This document shows positions 37,736 through 49,600 of a stretch of 64,000 nucleotides of DNA, piece by piece. Under the pieces are notes generated by a model. The model worked only from the letters and a program-made list of their open reading frames with translations, searched no databases and was not told where the DNA came from. The position numbers and the translations under genes are program-made. Source of the stretch: Proteles cristata cristata (Eukaryota; Chordata; Mammalia; Carnivora; Hyaenidae); assembly GCA_017311185.1 (NCBI GenBank), contig JAESUZ010003505.1:2170001-2234000 (forward strand), read 5' to 3'. The number at the start of each line of letters is the position of its first letter. Position 1 is the first letter of the stretch.

Positions 37736-37946
37736 GGGGCGCCTGGGTGGCTTAGTCGGTTAAGCGTCCGACTTTCGCTTAGGTCATGATCTTGCGGTTC
37801 GTGGGTTCGAGCCCCGCGTCGGGCTCTGTGCTGACTGCCAGCTCAGAGCCTGGACCCTGTTTCAGAGTCTGTGACTCTCTCTCTGACCCTCCCCTGCTCA
37901 CGCTGTCTCTCTCTCCTAGAAATAAATAAAACATTAAAAAATATAT
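37736..37946 (+). mobile_element. Felid tRNA-Lys SINE, young subtype, nested in L1
   Basis: Sense. Perfect 18-base TSD atattcttcagataaata at 37718-37735 and 37947-37964; removing one copy and the SINE restores the L1 sequence. Subtype marks cttagtcggttaagcgtccg, tgactgccagctcagagcc, cctagaaataaataaa. Confidence 0.98.
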
Positions 37947-39109
37947 ATATTCTTCAGATAAATACCCAGAAGTGAAATTGCTGGGTCATATGGTAGTTCT
38001 ATTCTTAATGTTTTGAAGGACCTCTGTATTGTTTTCCACAGTGTCTGCAGCCGTTTTCGTTCCCACCCGCAGCGTACGAGGTTCCCTTTTCTCTCCATCC
38101 TTGCTAACACTTGAGTACGTCTTCTTTGGGAAAATGTCTGTTTATTTCCTCTGTCTATCTTTAAATCGGGTTGATCTGTTGTTGTTAAGTGGTATGAATT
38201 TTGTGTATATTTTGGATATCAATCCCTTGTCAGGTATATGATTTGCAAAAATCTCCCATTCGGGCTGCCTTTTCATTTTGATCGTGATTTTCATCGTGGA
38301 GAAGCTTCTTGGTTTGATGTAATCCCATATTTACTTTTGCTTTTGTTTCCCTGCCTTTGGAGTCACATCCCCCAAATATTGCTAAGAACGATGTTGAGTA
38401 TTTTCTATTAGGAATTCTGTGGTTTTAGTTCATTTAAGTATTTAATCCATTTGAATTAATTTTTGGGTATGGGATAAGATAGTGGTCCGCCTTCATTCTT
38501 TCGCACGTGGCTGTCCATGCTTTTCAACACCGTTACTGAAAAGACTATCCTTTCTCCATTGTACCTTATTGGCTTCTTTGTTATAAATTAATTGTCCATA
38601 TAAGTGGGAGTTTAATTGAGTTCTGTTCCCATGGTCTGCCTGCCATGGTTTTTATTCCAATACCATGACTTCATGGTATAGTTGTAAATCAGGGAGCTTA
38701 ATACCTCCAGTTTTGTTCTGCACTCTCAAGATTGCTTTGGCTATTCAGGATCTTTCATGGTTCCATAAAAATTTTTGAATTATTTCTTCTGGTTCTATGA
38801 GAAACGCCATTAGAATTTTGATGAGGACTGCATTGAACCCGTAGATTATGGGCCTCCGTAGTATGGACATTTTAACAGTATTCTTCCAGTGATAAGCATA
38901 GAATCTTTTCATTTATTTATGTTTTCAGTTTCTTTTCATCAGTGTCTCATTTTTAGTGTACAGGCATTTCACCTCCTTGGTTAAATTTATTCCTAGGTAT
39001 TTTATTCTTTTTGTTGCACTTACAAAGAGAATTTTTCATTTCTCTTTCTGATAATACATTATTGGTTATGTAAATGCTACAGATTCCTGGCTGTTGATTT
39101 TGAACCCTG

Positions 39110-39451
39110 CTACTTTACTGAGTTCATTTGTTCTGATATGTTTTTGGTGGAGTCGTAAGGATTTTCCATGTGTAGTATCATGTCATCTGCAAAAAGTGAC
39201 ATTTTTACTATTGTCTTTCCAATTTGGATCCCTTTTATTTCTTTTTCTTGCCTAATTACTGTGGCTAGGAATTCCAGTACTGCATTTAAAAATGATAAGA
39301 GTGGGACTCCTTGTCTTGTTCTTGATCTTAGGGAGAGAGCTTTCAGCTTTTGACGGTTGAATGTAGTGTTACCTGTGCTTCTGTCACATGTGGCCTGTGT
39401 TATGTGGAGGTGGATTCCCTTTATACCCATTTGGTTAAGAATTTTTATCAT
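39110..39451 (-). pseudogene. LINE-1 ORF2 reverse-transcriptase fragment
   Basis: A 113-codon open stretch of the decayed L1 ORF2. It holds the RT palm region: NQMGIKGIHLH, RQKLKALSLRSRTRQGVPLL, a VLEFLATVIRQEKEIKGIQ stretch and the FADD catalytic motif, then NPYDSTKNISE. The surrounding frame is broken, so no working enzyme is made. Confidence 0.9.
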
Positions 39452-40884
39452 ATGTGGATGTTAAATTTCATCACATACTTTTTCTGCCATCTAATCGAGA
39501 TAACCATATGATTTTTGTTCTTCATTTTGTTATTGTGCTATATCATATTGATTGGTTTATGGATATGATGTTGAACCAGCTTGCATTCCTGGAATAAATT
39601 CCACTTGATCATGGGGTATAATCCTTTTAATGTATTATTGAATTAAATTTGCTAATATTTTGTTGAGAATTTTCCGTCTATGTTCATCAGTAATATTGGC
39701 CTATAATTTTCTTTTGTGTGTGTTTGTGTGTGTGGCTTTCTTGTCTGGCTTTGATATCTGGGTGACACTGGCCTCATCAAATGAATTTGGAAGTGTTCCC
39801 TCTTCTTCAATATTTTCAAAGAATTTAGAAGGATAGATATTAAATTTTCTTTGAATGTTTGGTAGGATTTACTGGTGAAGCCATCTGGTCCTCAACTTTT
39901 TGTCTGTCGGGAGGTTTTTGATTACTGAGTTAGTCTTTTTACTGTTAATCAGTCTATTCAGATTTTTTATTTCTTCATGACTCAGAGGACTGCTGTATGT
40001 TTTTAGAAATTCATTTCTTCTGGTTTGTCCAGTTGGGTGGTGACGAGTTATTCAGAGGCATCTCCTGTGATCATTTCTGATTCAGTGGTGTCGTTTGTAA
40101 CTTCTCTTTCATTTCTGACTTTGTTTATTAGAACCCTCTCTTTTTTCTTTTTCTTGGTTGATCTAATGGTTTGTCAGTTTTATCTTTTCAAAGAACCAGG
40201 GTTTAGTTTCATTAATCTTTATTATTTCCTTTTTTCTCTTGACTTTGGGCTTTGTTCTTTTTGTAGCTTGTTTAGGTGTAAAGTTAGATTGTTTGAGTTG
40301 GGTTTGATTTGTTTGTTTGTTTGTTTTGAGGTAAGCCTAATACAGGCTAGTAATACCTAGTAATACACTAGCTCTTCCTTCTCAAAAACCACTTTTGCTA
40401 CATCCCAAAATTTTGGTATGTTGCATATCTGTTTTCATTTGTCTCTAGGTATTCACTTTGTGTTTGATTTCTTCATTGATCCATTGGTTGTTCAATAACA
40501 CATTTGTTCATTTTTACATTTTTGTGGGTTTTCCAGTTTTCTTCTTGTAATTGATTTCTAGTTTTGTACCATTATGGTTAAAGAGGAAGCCTGATAGGAT
40601 TTCAGTCTTCTTGAGCTTATTGAGACTTGGTTTATAACCTAGCCTGTGATCTATCCTGGAGAATGTCACATATGCCCTGAGAACAGTGTGCATTCTGCAG
40701 TTTCTGGATGGAATGTTCTGTATATATCTGTTAAGTACATGTGCTGTAATGTATTGTTTAAGGCCCGTGTTTCCAGAGTCTGCAGTACAATCCTAAAGCT
40801 GATCTTTCATCTTCATTTTCTTCTTGACAGATGTCTAAATCAAAACTGACAAAAATAATTCTTCCCGTTTAAATTAGTCTGAAC

Positions 40885-41065
40885 AGCTTTGGAGTCCTAT
40901 TCTGTGACTAGTCATTGCCAGACTTCTTAATTTCTCAGAACTTTCTTTTCTTGCTTATGAAATGGGAATAGGTAGCGACAGTTTATAATGGCTGTGAAAT
41001 TAAGTAAAATAATGTATGTTGAGTACACAGCCTAATGAATTTAATAAACTTTAATGAGTGTAAAT
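40885..41065 (-). mobile_element. MIR element, antisense
   Basis: tcttgcttatgaaatgggaa, tggctgtgaaattaagtaaa and ataatgtatgttgagtacac correspond to the reverse complement of MIR ('cctcatctgtaaaatgggaataat...gatgaaatgagataatgcatgtaaagcac'). It follows the L1 directly. Confidence 0.65.
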
Positions 41066-42242
41066 TTCCTCTGTAGATTTCTCCCTCCCATAGTGCCTCC
41101 CACTTTTTGCATCTAGGATGTATAAAATTACATTAAGCCTAGATGTTTAGAAACTCCCTTTTAGACTTGTAGTAACTCCTTTCTAGAATTACTGGGTAAA
41201 GTAATTTACTCATGACTAGCAACAAATAAATAAATCAAATAGAGAAAAAATATGTAGTTCCCTTTTTCTTTCTTTTTTTTTCTTTTTTTGTGTCTCTTGT
41301 AGGGAGAGCATTATCTTTTAAGCACATAGGGTTTTGTGTGTTTTTTTGGGGGGGGGTTGAGCATTAGGGGTTAAAGGGATTGTTATAGACTGGATGTGGA
41401 CGTGTCAGAATGCTTTAGAAAATCGATTCCCGCTAATGGAGAGAATGTTCTTAAAGTGAACTCTTGCCATGCCTTCAGTGAACCACATACAGCAGAAAAA
41501 AATTCAAGTACACATTGAAAGAGAGGCAAGTTCTTCCTTATAGAATTAATGAGCATTGCAGCGATCTGCCATGGGGAATTAGAATTTGAAAACCCTTTTC
41601 CATGCACATTATTCCCTAATGTCTAGAACCAGATAAGTAGACTCTAATTTTAAATGTGCAATTATCCAAACAAGATGAATGTGCAGGGCAACGCCGGCTA
41701 AGGCTGTCGATCTTAATGTTAATATTTTTATTCTCCTTTATAACAGACATATAGTTGGCAGTAGCCACATGTCTGTGAGATCCCTGAGGACCACAGCTAA
41801 CTCAGGAGAGACGTAGCCAGCTTTATCTTCCATCAGCTGTGGAGATCCAGCCCAAGGGAGACGCACCCCAGAATAACCCCTTTGCTATTGTCCTTTATAA
41901 TGTCTTTGATCAACTGTTTCATCTTGAGTAGGTGTTTTTGTTTCAGTTTTGAAGGAATATTTAGTAACAAGGTAGATCACACATGCTTTTCTAAAGTGCA
42001 CTTTTTGGATCACAGAAGCTAAGGTAAACGTCATGTGCGTTGGTAAAAATGGCCTGCTTGATATGTACCCTGCGGTGCAGTTGAAAAAATGCAGTACTTA
42101 GAATTCCAAGACTTCAGAATCTGGGTGGGTGCCAGCGTTCTCCCCTTCGTATGGGAAATTCTTTTGCAAATCATTTGGAGTTTGGACTAGAATTCCATAG
42201 CTCTGTTCTTAAGATCTTCATGATTCTGATGATTCAGGAAAT
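41066..42242. other. Intronic sequence; possible 3' UTR of the CCT6A retrocopy near its right end
   Basis: Includes T-rich and G-run stretches (41262-41356). Sequence just left of the CCT6A stop may be its 3' UTR, but no poly(T) marks the end. Confidence 0.45.
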
Positions 42243-43715
42243 TCAACCTCCTAGAGAAGACCTTGCAGCTCCTGTAATCTCATCAACCAGGAGAACATTG
42301 GTGGCTGTCACAGGGCAGGAGTGAAAAATCTATTTCTCCTCACACTAGTTATCCCCCAGGCCAATTCTGTTGGCCCACCTGTGTTTAAGTCCTCCTGATT
42401 CTGATCGTTCTGCTCTAGCCTTAATTTTAATTAAAAGTCAAAGTCAGAGCCCTGGGCAGGAGCTGCAGCAGTCATGAGCAGCGCGTGAGCGAATGCTTGA
42501 ACGCCAAGTTGGGCTTCCCTTTGACAGCGGGCTTATAATCAGGGCTTCTGCCAATGCCACCACCCCTGCAGCAGCCCCTAGAATGACGCAGCCATCAGCC
42601 GTAGAATTTTCAACAGCCTTCTAGCCGTCTCTTACTGCATCCTTGGTTTGAGTATGTGCTTATTTGGTCCTTGGACCAATACTGTTAACAATTCTCAATA
42701 AAGGTGAACCTCTCTTCTTCCCATGTATGCTCATAGACAAGACCAGCATGTCCCAAACAGTCAGGATTTGGGTCATCCAAAGAATGTAAAGCTACCCTCC
42801 CACAGGCAAGAGTCAGCCTTTCCGTATTTCTCTCTTTAGCTCTGTGCAGAGCCACTATGCCTTCTTTTACAAGAGCATCTGAGGAAAACTGTCCATGCCC
42901 TTGATTAAATAACAACAGATCTTTTCTCTGAATCAGCACGGACTTTCGTTTTCAGTTCTATCATTTTTTCCAATTATATCTTCAGTGAATTTTTTTTTCA
43001 GCCTTTACTACTTTCTGTCTTCTCCACTCTTGTAAAAGAAAAGAATTTGCTTATTTTTTTCATATTCTCATGACACATCGCACATAAGGGGATTATGAAT
43101 CTTCTCTTTTTTTTTCACATCCGGTTGCCATGCCCTTTGCTCCAGAACAGGACCTCTGATGCAGCTTGTATTGGTCTCAGACCTATGCTTCATCTCCTTA
43201 ACCTCAGCCATGAAGAAGTCGGTAGGTTCATCTTGTTTCGTAACAGCCCAAATGGAGTCCACCACAGCATCTCTTAGGACATTAGCACTTTAAGCATGAG
43301 CTTTGGTATAGACAGATAGTCTGGCCAAGACCCCGTGTTACCCTGTCCATCTCTTTGCTCACTTTGACTTGTTCCAAAAACCGAAGTACCTTTTCCTTTG
43401 CAGAATCAACCCTTGACTGTTGTTATTCTGGGATAAAGAACTTCAGAAATGTAGACAGCCCCCTGTTTGATCCACGCTCTAGTTAGAACATTGAAATGGT
43501 ATTACCACCAGTCATGTCGTCCCGAGCTACTTTGGCTATTAAGGGGGCTGTTGGTTTGTTGAATTTGCATTTGATGAAGCAGCATGTTGCCATATAGATA
43601 CGTCAAGTAAGCTTGATGTCTGCAGAAGCAATGATTTTTATAGTGCCCTTAGGCCGCAAGCTGGTCCTCAGAGCATCCTGCAGCCCTTGGGGTTCAGGGT
43701 CTTCACGGCCACTGT
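42243..43715 (-). pseudogene. CCT6A: CCT6A processed pseudogene (chaperonin TCP-1 subunit zeta)
   Basis: Reading the minus strand recovers, in order, chaperonin CCT zeta segments: AVKTLNPK near 43705, GLQDALRTSLRPKGT then DIKLT (43604-43660), KQDEPTDFFM and EMKHRSETNTSCIRG (43110-43250), [15 protein letters not shown] and [13 protein letters not shown] (42700-42830), and ATNVLLVDEI near the end, with a final TGA at 42243-42245. CCT6A normally has about 531 residues and folds actin and tubulin as part of the TRiC ring. Here several in-frame stops (for example directly after CDVS), many frameshifts and deletions, including about 18 codons between LNPK and GLQD, destroy the frame. All segments are contiguous without introns, so this is a retrocopy. 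No clear poly(A) tail remains, so it is old. It lies antisense in the TENM3 intron. CCT6B as source is possible but less likely. Confidence 0.9.
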
Positions 43716-44207
43716 AGTTCCACACAGCAGAGGAAGAGAAAGAGACCAAGCACGCAGAATGCCCAGACCCTTGAGTACATTTATATTTCATAAGATAAAA
43801 ATGATAAAGCATAACAGCATGTGATACTTAAAATCAGCAGTCAAAGCTTTGAACTGTGTGTCTGTGCACACACGCAGATGCACACACGTAAAAAAACACT
43901 AGAGAATTGTGGAATTTTTTTAACTGGGAAAAGATATTAGAAATCATAATCTATCTCCCTAATTTCATAAAGGTAACTGAAGACAAAAGAATAGAATATG
44001 TTAGAGTCAGTTTACATAAATATATTTATATATAAGATTTAAAAATCTTTTTTTCACTTGTAATCTTCTAATTTATATATATGTACAACTATATTAGGTC
44101 TCTGGGTCTTTAATAAATGAAAATGGTGTGTTTGATATGACTGAGTTTCCAAAATTGTGAAATTAATGGCAGGACACTAATTTCTCTTAAAAATAAATTA
44201 GTCATTG

Positions 44208-44413
44208 GAGTACCTGGGTGGCTCAGTCTTTGAGCATCCAACTCTTGATTTCAACTCAAGTCATGATCTCATACCTCACAGGATCAAGCCCTAGGTCAGA
44301 CTCTGTGCTGACAGTGCAGAGCCTGCCTGAGATTCTTTCTCTCCCTCTCTCTCTGTCCATCCCCCACTCGTATGCACACACGCTCTCTCTCAAAATAAAT
44401 TAAAGTAAAAAAA
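44208..44413 (+). mobile_element. Carnivore tRNA-Lys SINE, older copy
   Basis: Sense: gagtacctgggtggctcagt, gacagtgcagagcctgcctg, ctctctcaaaataaattaaa. TSD not clear. Confidence 0.88.
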
Positions 44414-45360
44414 CAAACTAGCAATTATATTTAAAAAATAAAATATATACTCCTATAGCACAAACCCAGCGAGCGTACAATAGTTAGTGTAAACTCCATC
44501 CACATCCCACATGTTTTCCTTACTCAGCAGATAATGCACGTGCATACCAACGAAGGTTTTGTGAGTGATGTGTACTTAGCACATATTTTGCATATATTAT
44601 AACAAGTGATTTAGTAAAACATTCAGATAAAAGCAGATCTATTCAAGACCGTGCAAATGGGAATGCAACAGACTCAGGCAGAAGATTCTTTTTATTGATA
44701 AGTAAATTCTAATTATCCAGACTTCACCTCAGTTTTAAGAATCGTCCTGATTTTCAGCAGAAGGGCCTATTTATTGTAAGCAGTCTTTCTGAAACCTAGA
44801 AAAGATTTGTGAAAACAGCCTGCAATAAAAATCACGCACGCTTCATAAAACACTACTTGATAGATATCACTTGCACCATTAGGAACTGAACGACAAAGGA
44901 TGTAATTTCAGTTCTGGCATGCAATATTAATCGAACGCCTTTAAAACATCTTGCTGATGGGAACTATGACAACGTGACATTGAAGAACCATCAGCTAAAG
45001 ACATCTGTCTTAATCAGATTTTCAAAGTCAATGCCATAGAAAGCCAAGTTGTTTCATTCACTTTTACGTTTTCCCATGTTTCGGTGCAAGCTTGGTTTCT
45101 AGTGTGTTGCTTTAAATGCAAAGGGTACAAATTCAGGGCCTCTAAAGTATGAGTTCGTTATATAAGATTGAAGCACATTTTACCACACACGTGGAATTAT
45201 CTCCGTAATAACGTACATTCTTTCCACCTTTGGTGCTAGTGATACATTATCCTTCATAAACACTCTAAATGATATTAAGAGATCCTTTTAAAACTATTTA
45301 GGTATATATTTGCCTTTATAAATTTAGAAACGAAAACGGAATGTTTTTAAAGACTTTCTC

Positions 45361-45560
45361 GTGCTCCTGGGTGGCTCATTTGGTCTGACTATTGATCTCA
45401 GCTCAGGTCCTGGTCTCACGGTTTGGGACATCAGGCCCCATGTCAAGCTCTGCACTGACAGCATAGAGCCTGCTTGGGATTCTCTCTCTCCTTCTCTCTC
45501 TGCCCCTCTCCTGCTCATGCTTTCTCACTCTCAAAATAAATAAAAACATTTGAAAACAAC
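45361..45560 (+). mobile_element. Carnivore tRNA-Lys SINE, older copy
   Basis: Sense: gtgctcctgggtggctcatt, cagctcaggtcctggtctca, ctctcaaaataaataaaaac. It is the first of two same-strand SINEs only about 36 bases apart. Confidence 0.88.
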
Positions 45561-45595
45561 TTAAAACTTTATAGAAAGAAGTGAAGAAGTTATTG

Positions 45596-45780
45596 GGGCA
45601 CCTGGGTGGCTCAAGTCAGTTGAGCATTTGACTTCAGCTGAGGTCACAATCTCACGGTTTGTGGGTTTGAGCCCCGCATGGGGCTCTAGCATGGAGCCCT
45701 CTTCAGATCCTCTGTCCCCCTCTCTCTCTGCGCCTCCCCTGCTTTCACTGTTTCAAAAGTAAAATAAAATATTTTTTAAA
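45596..45780 (+). mobile_element. Carnivore tRNA-Lys SINE
   Basis: Sense: ggggcacctgggtggctcaa, gtgggtttgagccccgcatg, caaaagtaaaataaaatatt. Lacks part of the middle (the cagctcagagcctgg segment is shortened). Confidence 0.9.
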
Positions 45781-45892
45781 ATAGTTTAAGAAATTGTCTT
45801 ATGAGCATACTCATATATAAACATCTTTTTTAGCCAAAAAAATTATTTTTACTATAGAAACATTTTTTACTGAAAAAATTTTACTAAAAAAA

Positions 45893-45922
45893 TTTTTTTA
45901 CTATATATGTATAGTAAAAAAA
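45893..45922. repeat. Perfect 13-base inverted repeat (AT-rich hairpin)
   Basis: tttttttactata (45893-45905), loop tatg, tatagtaaaaaaa (45910-45922). A related tttttactatag lies at 45845-45856. The region 45830-45930 is extremely A/T-rich. Confidence 0.9.
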
Positions 45923-45989
45923 ATACTGCTTGATTTGAATAAATGGGTAAAGTCTAAAAAATAAGACCTTAAAATAATACTTCACAGTT

Positions 45990-46150
45990 TATAAAAATAC
46001 TTTAAACTATGCATTATCCCCTTTAATTCGCTGTATAGGAGTGTTTATTAACCTGTTGTACAGATGAGGCATTGGAGAATTTAGAATATGAAACTGATTT
46101 GCCCAAGTTACACAGTTACTAAATTTTAGACGGGGAGCTTGCATCCAAGG
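45990..46150 (+). mobile_element. MIR element
   Basis: Sense MIR, directly before the LTR: cacagtttataaaaatac (weak), gttgtacagatgaggcattg, ctgatttgcccaagttacac, agttactaaattttagacgg. Confidence 0.65.
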
Positions 46151-46655
46151 GTTACAGACTGAATGTGTGTTTCTCCCCAAATTGATATGTTAAAGCCCCA
46201 GCCCCCCATGGGACTTTATTTGCAGATGGGAACTTTATTTGCAGCTGGCTGTCAGCACAGAGCCCGACTCAGGGCTCGAACCCATGAACCATGAGATCAT
46301 GACCTGAGCTGAAGTCGGATGCTTAACCCACTGAGTCACCCAGGCGTCCCTGGAGATGGGAACTCTAAAGTCATAACTAGGGTTAAGAGAGACCATAAGG
46401 GTGGGACCTTGGTCCCATAGGAATTGCTATTCTTGTAAAAAGAAAGGCCAGCGAGCTAGCTTGCTCTCTCCACTAAGTGAGGACACGAGGAAGGCAGTCA
46501 CCTGCAGGCCAGGAAAAATCCCGCATTGGAAAGTCATTCTGCTGGACGTTGATCTTGGACTCCCTGCCTCCAGAACTGTGGGAAAATTAACCTCTTTTGT
46601 TCCTGTCCCCTGGTCTGTGGTGTTTTATTATGGAGCCGGAGCAGCCTACCAGATC
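46151..46655 (+). mobile_element. MLT1-type LTR (ERVL-MaLR remnant) with nested SINE
   Basis: Sense MLT1-like sequence: acagactgaatgtgtgtttc, attgatatgttaaagcccca, agagagaccataagggtg, ccagcgagctagcttgctct, agtgaggacacgaggaagg, ttgatcttggactccctgcc, ctccagaactgtgggaaaat and the tail ggtgttttattatggagccg. A truncated SINE interrupts it at 46239-46350. No retroviral genes are present. Confidence 0.8.
46239..46350 (-). mobile_element. Tailless, 3'-truncated SINE inside MLT1-type LTR
   Basis: Antisense: only the tRNA-derived head and adjoining body remain (ggctgtcagcacagagcccg to gagtcacccaggcgtccc). The CT-rich part and A tail are absent. The flanks share agatgggaact (46224-46234 and 46354-46364), which looks like a TSD. 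A later deletion could also explain it. Confidence 0.8.
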
Positions 46656-49600
46656 TTTACTCTCCTCCACTGTAAATCCGTTTATCTCTTCAATGGAAAA
46701 TTTTAATACACTGGCATGAAAAAGCTTGTGGGCTCATGAAAGAAAAGATCAGAAGATCTGCAAAAGGATATCTTAGTCACCTGCTTTATTTGAACCTCTG
46801 TTTTGAGAAGAAGGTTTCTAATGGCAATTAGCATCCTCTAGAAAGCCCCAGACTTCCAGCTTCGACAAATCATGCTTACTACTACTTTAAAAGGCACAAC
46901 AAAGCCTTAGAAAATCCAGATCATTAATCTCCTAAACAATAGTAACTCATATTTCTATAGTACCTTGCAGTTCTTTTCACCGCACCATCCTTTCTGTTGG
47001 GGCTAAGTCATTAAAGCAACAGAAAAAATATATACTGGGAAGAGGCTGTTACTGTTGCATACACACAAAATGTTATCCCAAAATTATTGACACAGAAGGG
47101 TATTCAGCAAGGATGCAAATATCAGCTTAAACTGAGACTGTTTCCCTTTTAGTCAAAGAGCATCATTGCATGGTTTCCACTTAGGAAACCACCTTCATTG
47201 AAAATGCCAAGAATGAAAGGATCCAGTGGGTTCTGTTAAGTTTTTTGCATCGACACAATATTCAGTGTCTGTGGTGACGCTTCCCTGCCTAGAGACCATC
47301 ACGTGGTTAGAAGGGAACGTCAGAGATTTTATTCTGTTTCAAAGTTAAGACATTTATAGACGACGTGGACTCAATAAATTGCAGATCACAGATACGAAAT
47401 CAGAGAATATGCTAGGGAACTGTCAGTGGCAGAGTTAGTATTTGGGGGAAACCAGATCAACAGTGTTGTTGGATATTCTGTGTGTGTTTTCTGATCACTT
47501 AGTTTTCCTATGGTTGCTGAGATATTTAAAAAATAAAAATCAAGAAAGGATTTGGAGAAAGTAAACTGAATCTCTTTTCCCTAAAATTGATTTTTAATTT
47601 TTAAAATGAATTATAACAGTCATAACTTTGAAGAGACTCATTAGTTTTCTTTTAGGCCTGAAAGTTCCATGGTGGCTTTTTTTTTGTATTAATTGTTTAC
47701 ACAAGAAATTTTAATTTTGAAATCTGAAGTAAATTTAAGTTTGAGACAGAATGATTGTGATTATCTGTTCCTTAAGATGTTATGAGTCTACAACATATGT
47801 AGTCTAGAGTGGTTTATTTTAAAATAAAAATATTATTTTTAATATTTATTACAAGATGATTTGGTAACTTGCTGTGCCATGAATTAATGTGGTAGAGTTT
47901 TCATGATACTGACGATTGAAATAAAGTGATGTTTAACTGTATGTTCCTTAAATGTTTTATATGTATAATTTAAGATAATATGGGGCTTTTAATTACCTTA
48001 AATTTTGAATATTCAAATAAATATTTGAATAAATATTCTTAATATCAGGCCTGAGCCCACCCTACCCCCACACCATTTTTTTTTTTTTTTACAGAGAGGA
48101 CTGAGCTCCAGAAGTTAATCCATTTATATGTGCCTTAGTTAAAGCCAGCACTAAACCCTATGCCTTGTTTCCTTTTATAAAAGACATCGTCTTTGTGATA
48201 AAGACTATATTAACTAAAAAACACAGCAAATGCACGTCATTTGGAATATTCCGTTTGTTTATTCATTAAAGCCATTTGCTACATGGTAATAGCTTTTAGC
48301 CTATCCTGATCCATATTACAAATATGTGCTTTATTTATATCATGTTATATTCGCCATTGAAAGTCCATAAAGTTTAATTGCACCAAAATCAAATGTTACT
48401 CAGGTAATGAGAGAGAAGTATTGATTGATAGTATGCCAACATTTCTTTATTGTCAAGAGTAGAACACCTTCTTCCCTTTTTGCTTATTCTCTCAGGTAAA
48501 GTATTTTAAAATGGGTAGAAGAATATCCTGAAACATAGAGTGAGGCATTTTAAAGCTATTTTTATCCAGTTTTCTATGCGTGTGTAATAGATACATTTTA
48601 TGTATGTTTCTATAAGAAATGATTTTGCAAAACTAAGAATTCCATGGAGTATAAGCCCATGGCATTACTAGGGTTAAGTATACTAAACAACGAACTACTT
48701 TCACAAGCAGAAGATAGCCATCTACATTTGTTTCTAGCCACTGATAAAAGTGATGGTGCTTGACATTTTAGATGTGCTTCATACTCTTGAACACCAACCA
48801 CTGAAGTCAGAGTATCTTCAAAGATACTACAATTTAGGAGAAGTTACCTTTTAAATAAAATATCACCCCCCAAAAGCTCTTACCCAATAATAAAAAAGAG
48901 AATAGCAGAGATAATTCATATGAAATGAGAAAGAGATGAGTAAGTTCAGGTTCTATATAATTTGACAGCCATAAGCATGATATTAGGAACTTTGGAGAAA
49001 GCTTTTCAGGCAAATCTAAAGAAAGCTCCGTTCTTGCCTTCTGCAAGTCTGTCTGGATGTATACTGGGCTCCATTATCCTATCTTTTTGTCTTAGAACTA
49101 CTCTTTAATATTTAAGCACTCGTGATTTTTCTGATGCCATCGAAGTGACTTCCCCAAATCTCTTTTCCAATTCACTAGTACTCTCTACAGTGGTATCTAA
49201 TATACTGTTTAAACCATCCAGTAAGTTTCTCATTTCAGTGGCTACATATTTCTTATACACTTCTTACTTTTTTAACTGCATTTTTTAATACTCTGTTATT
49301 CTTATGGTTTTAATTTGTCATTAACATTCTAAACATACTTACATTTTATCTAATGATTGCATTATCTGGAGTTTTGGAGGAGATCAGTTGTGCTCTTTTG
49401 TCTGTAGAATTGGGCTCAAGGTAGATTGTTCCCATTTAAACTTTGTAATTTTAGACTGTAAATTCATTGAAAGCTGTATTTTGTTTGTGGAAATTCTTTG
49501 TAACTTGGGTTCAGAGCATAGTCTTCTAAAGAAGTTTTCTGTTTGTTTCTGCAAGGTGCCCCAGGGAGGAGCATTGCAGATCCAGGATCACTTTTAACAT

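Larger units (their letters stand above)
37165..40770 (-). mobile_element. LINE-1, 5'-truncated, antisense, with ORF2 remnant
   Basis: Reading the minus strand, this runs from within ORF2 (right end near 40770) to the 3' end (left, near 37165). The reverse-transcriptase region is visible at 39110-39451: TRQGVPLLSFLN, EKEIKGIQIGK and the catalytic FADDMI motif. Further left come typical L1 C-terminal and 3' segments, such as those opposite cccagaagtgaaattgctgg and ggccgagtagtactctat. Stops and frameshifts break the frame, so it is dead. A SINE interrupts it at 37736-37946. A TA-rich block (37536-37615) lies near its 3' end. About 3.4 kb without the SINE; full-length L1 is about 6 kb. Confidence 0.9.
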
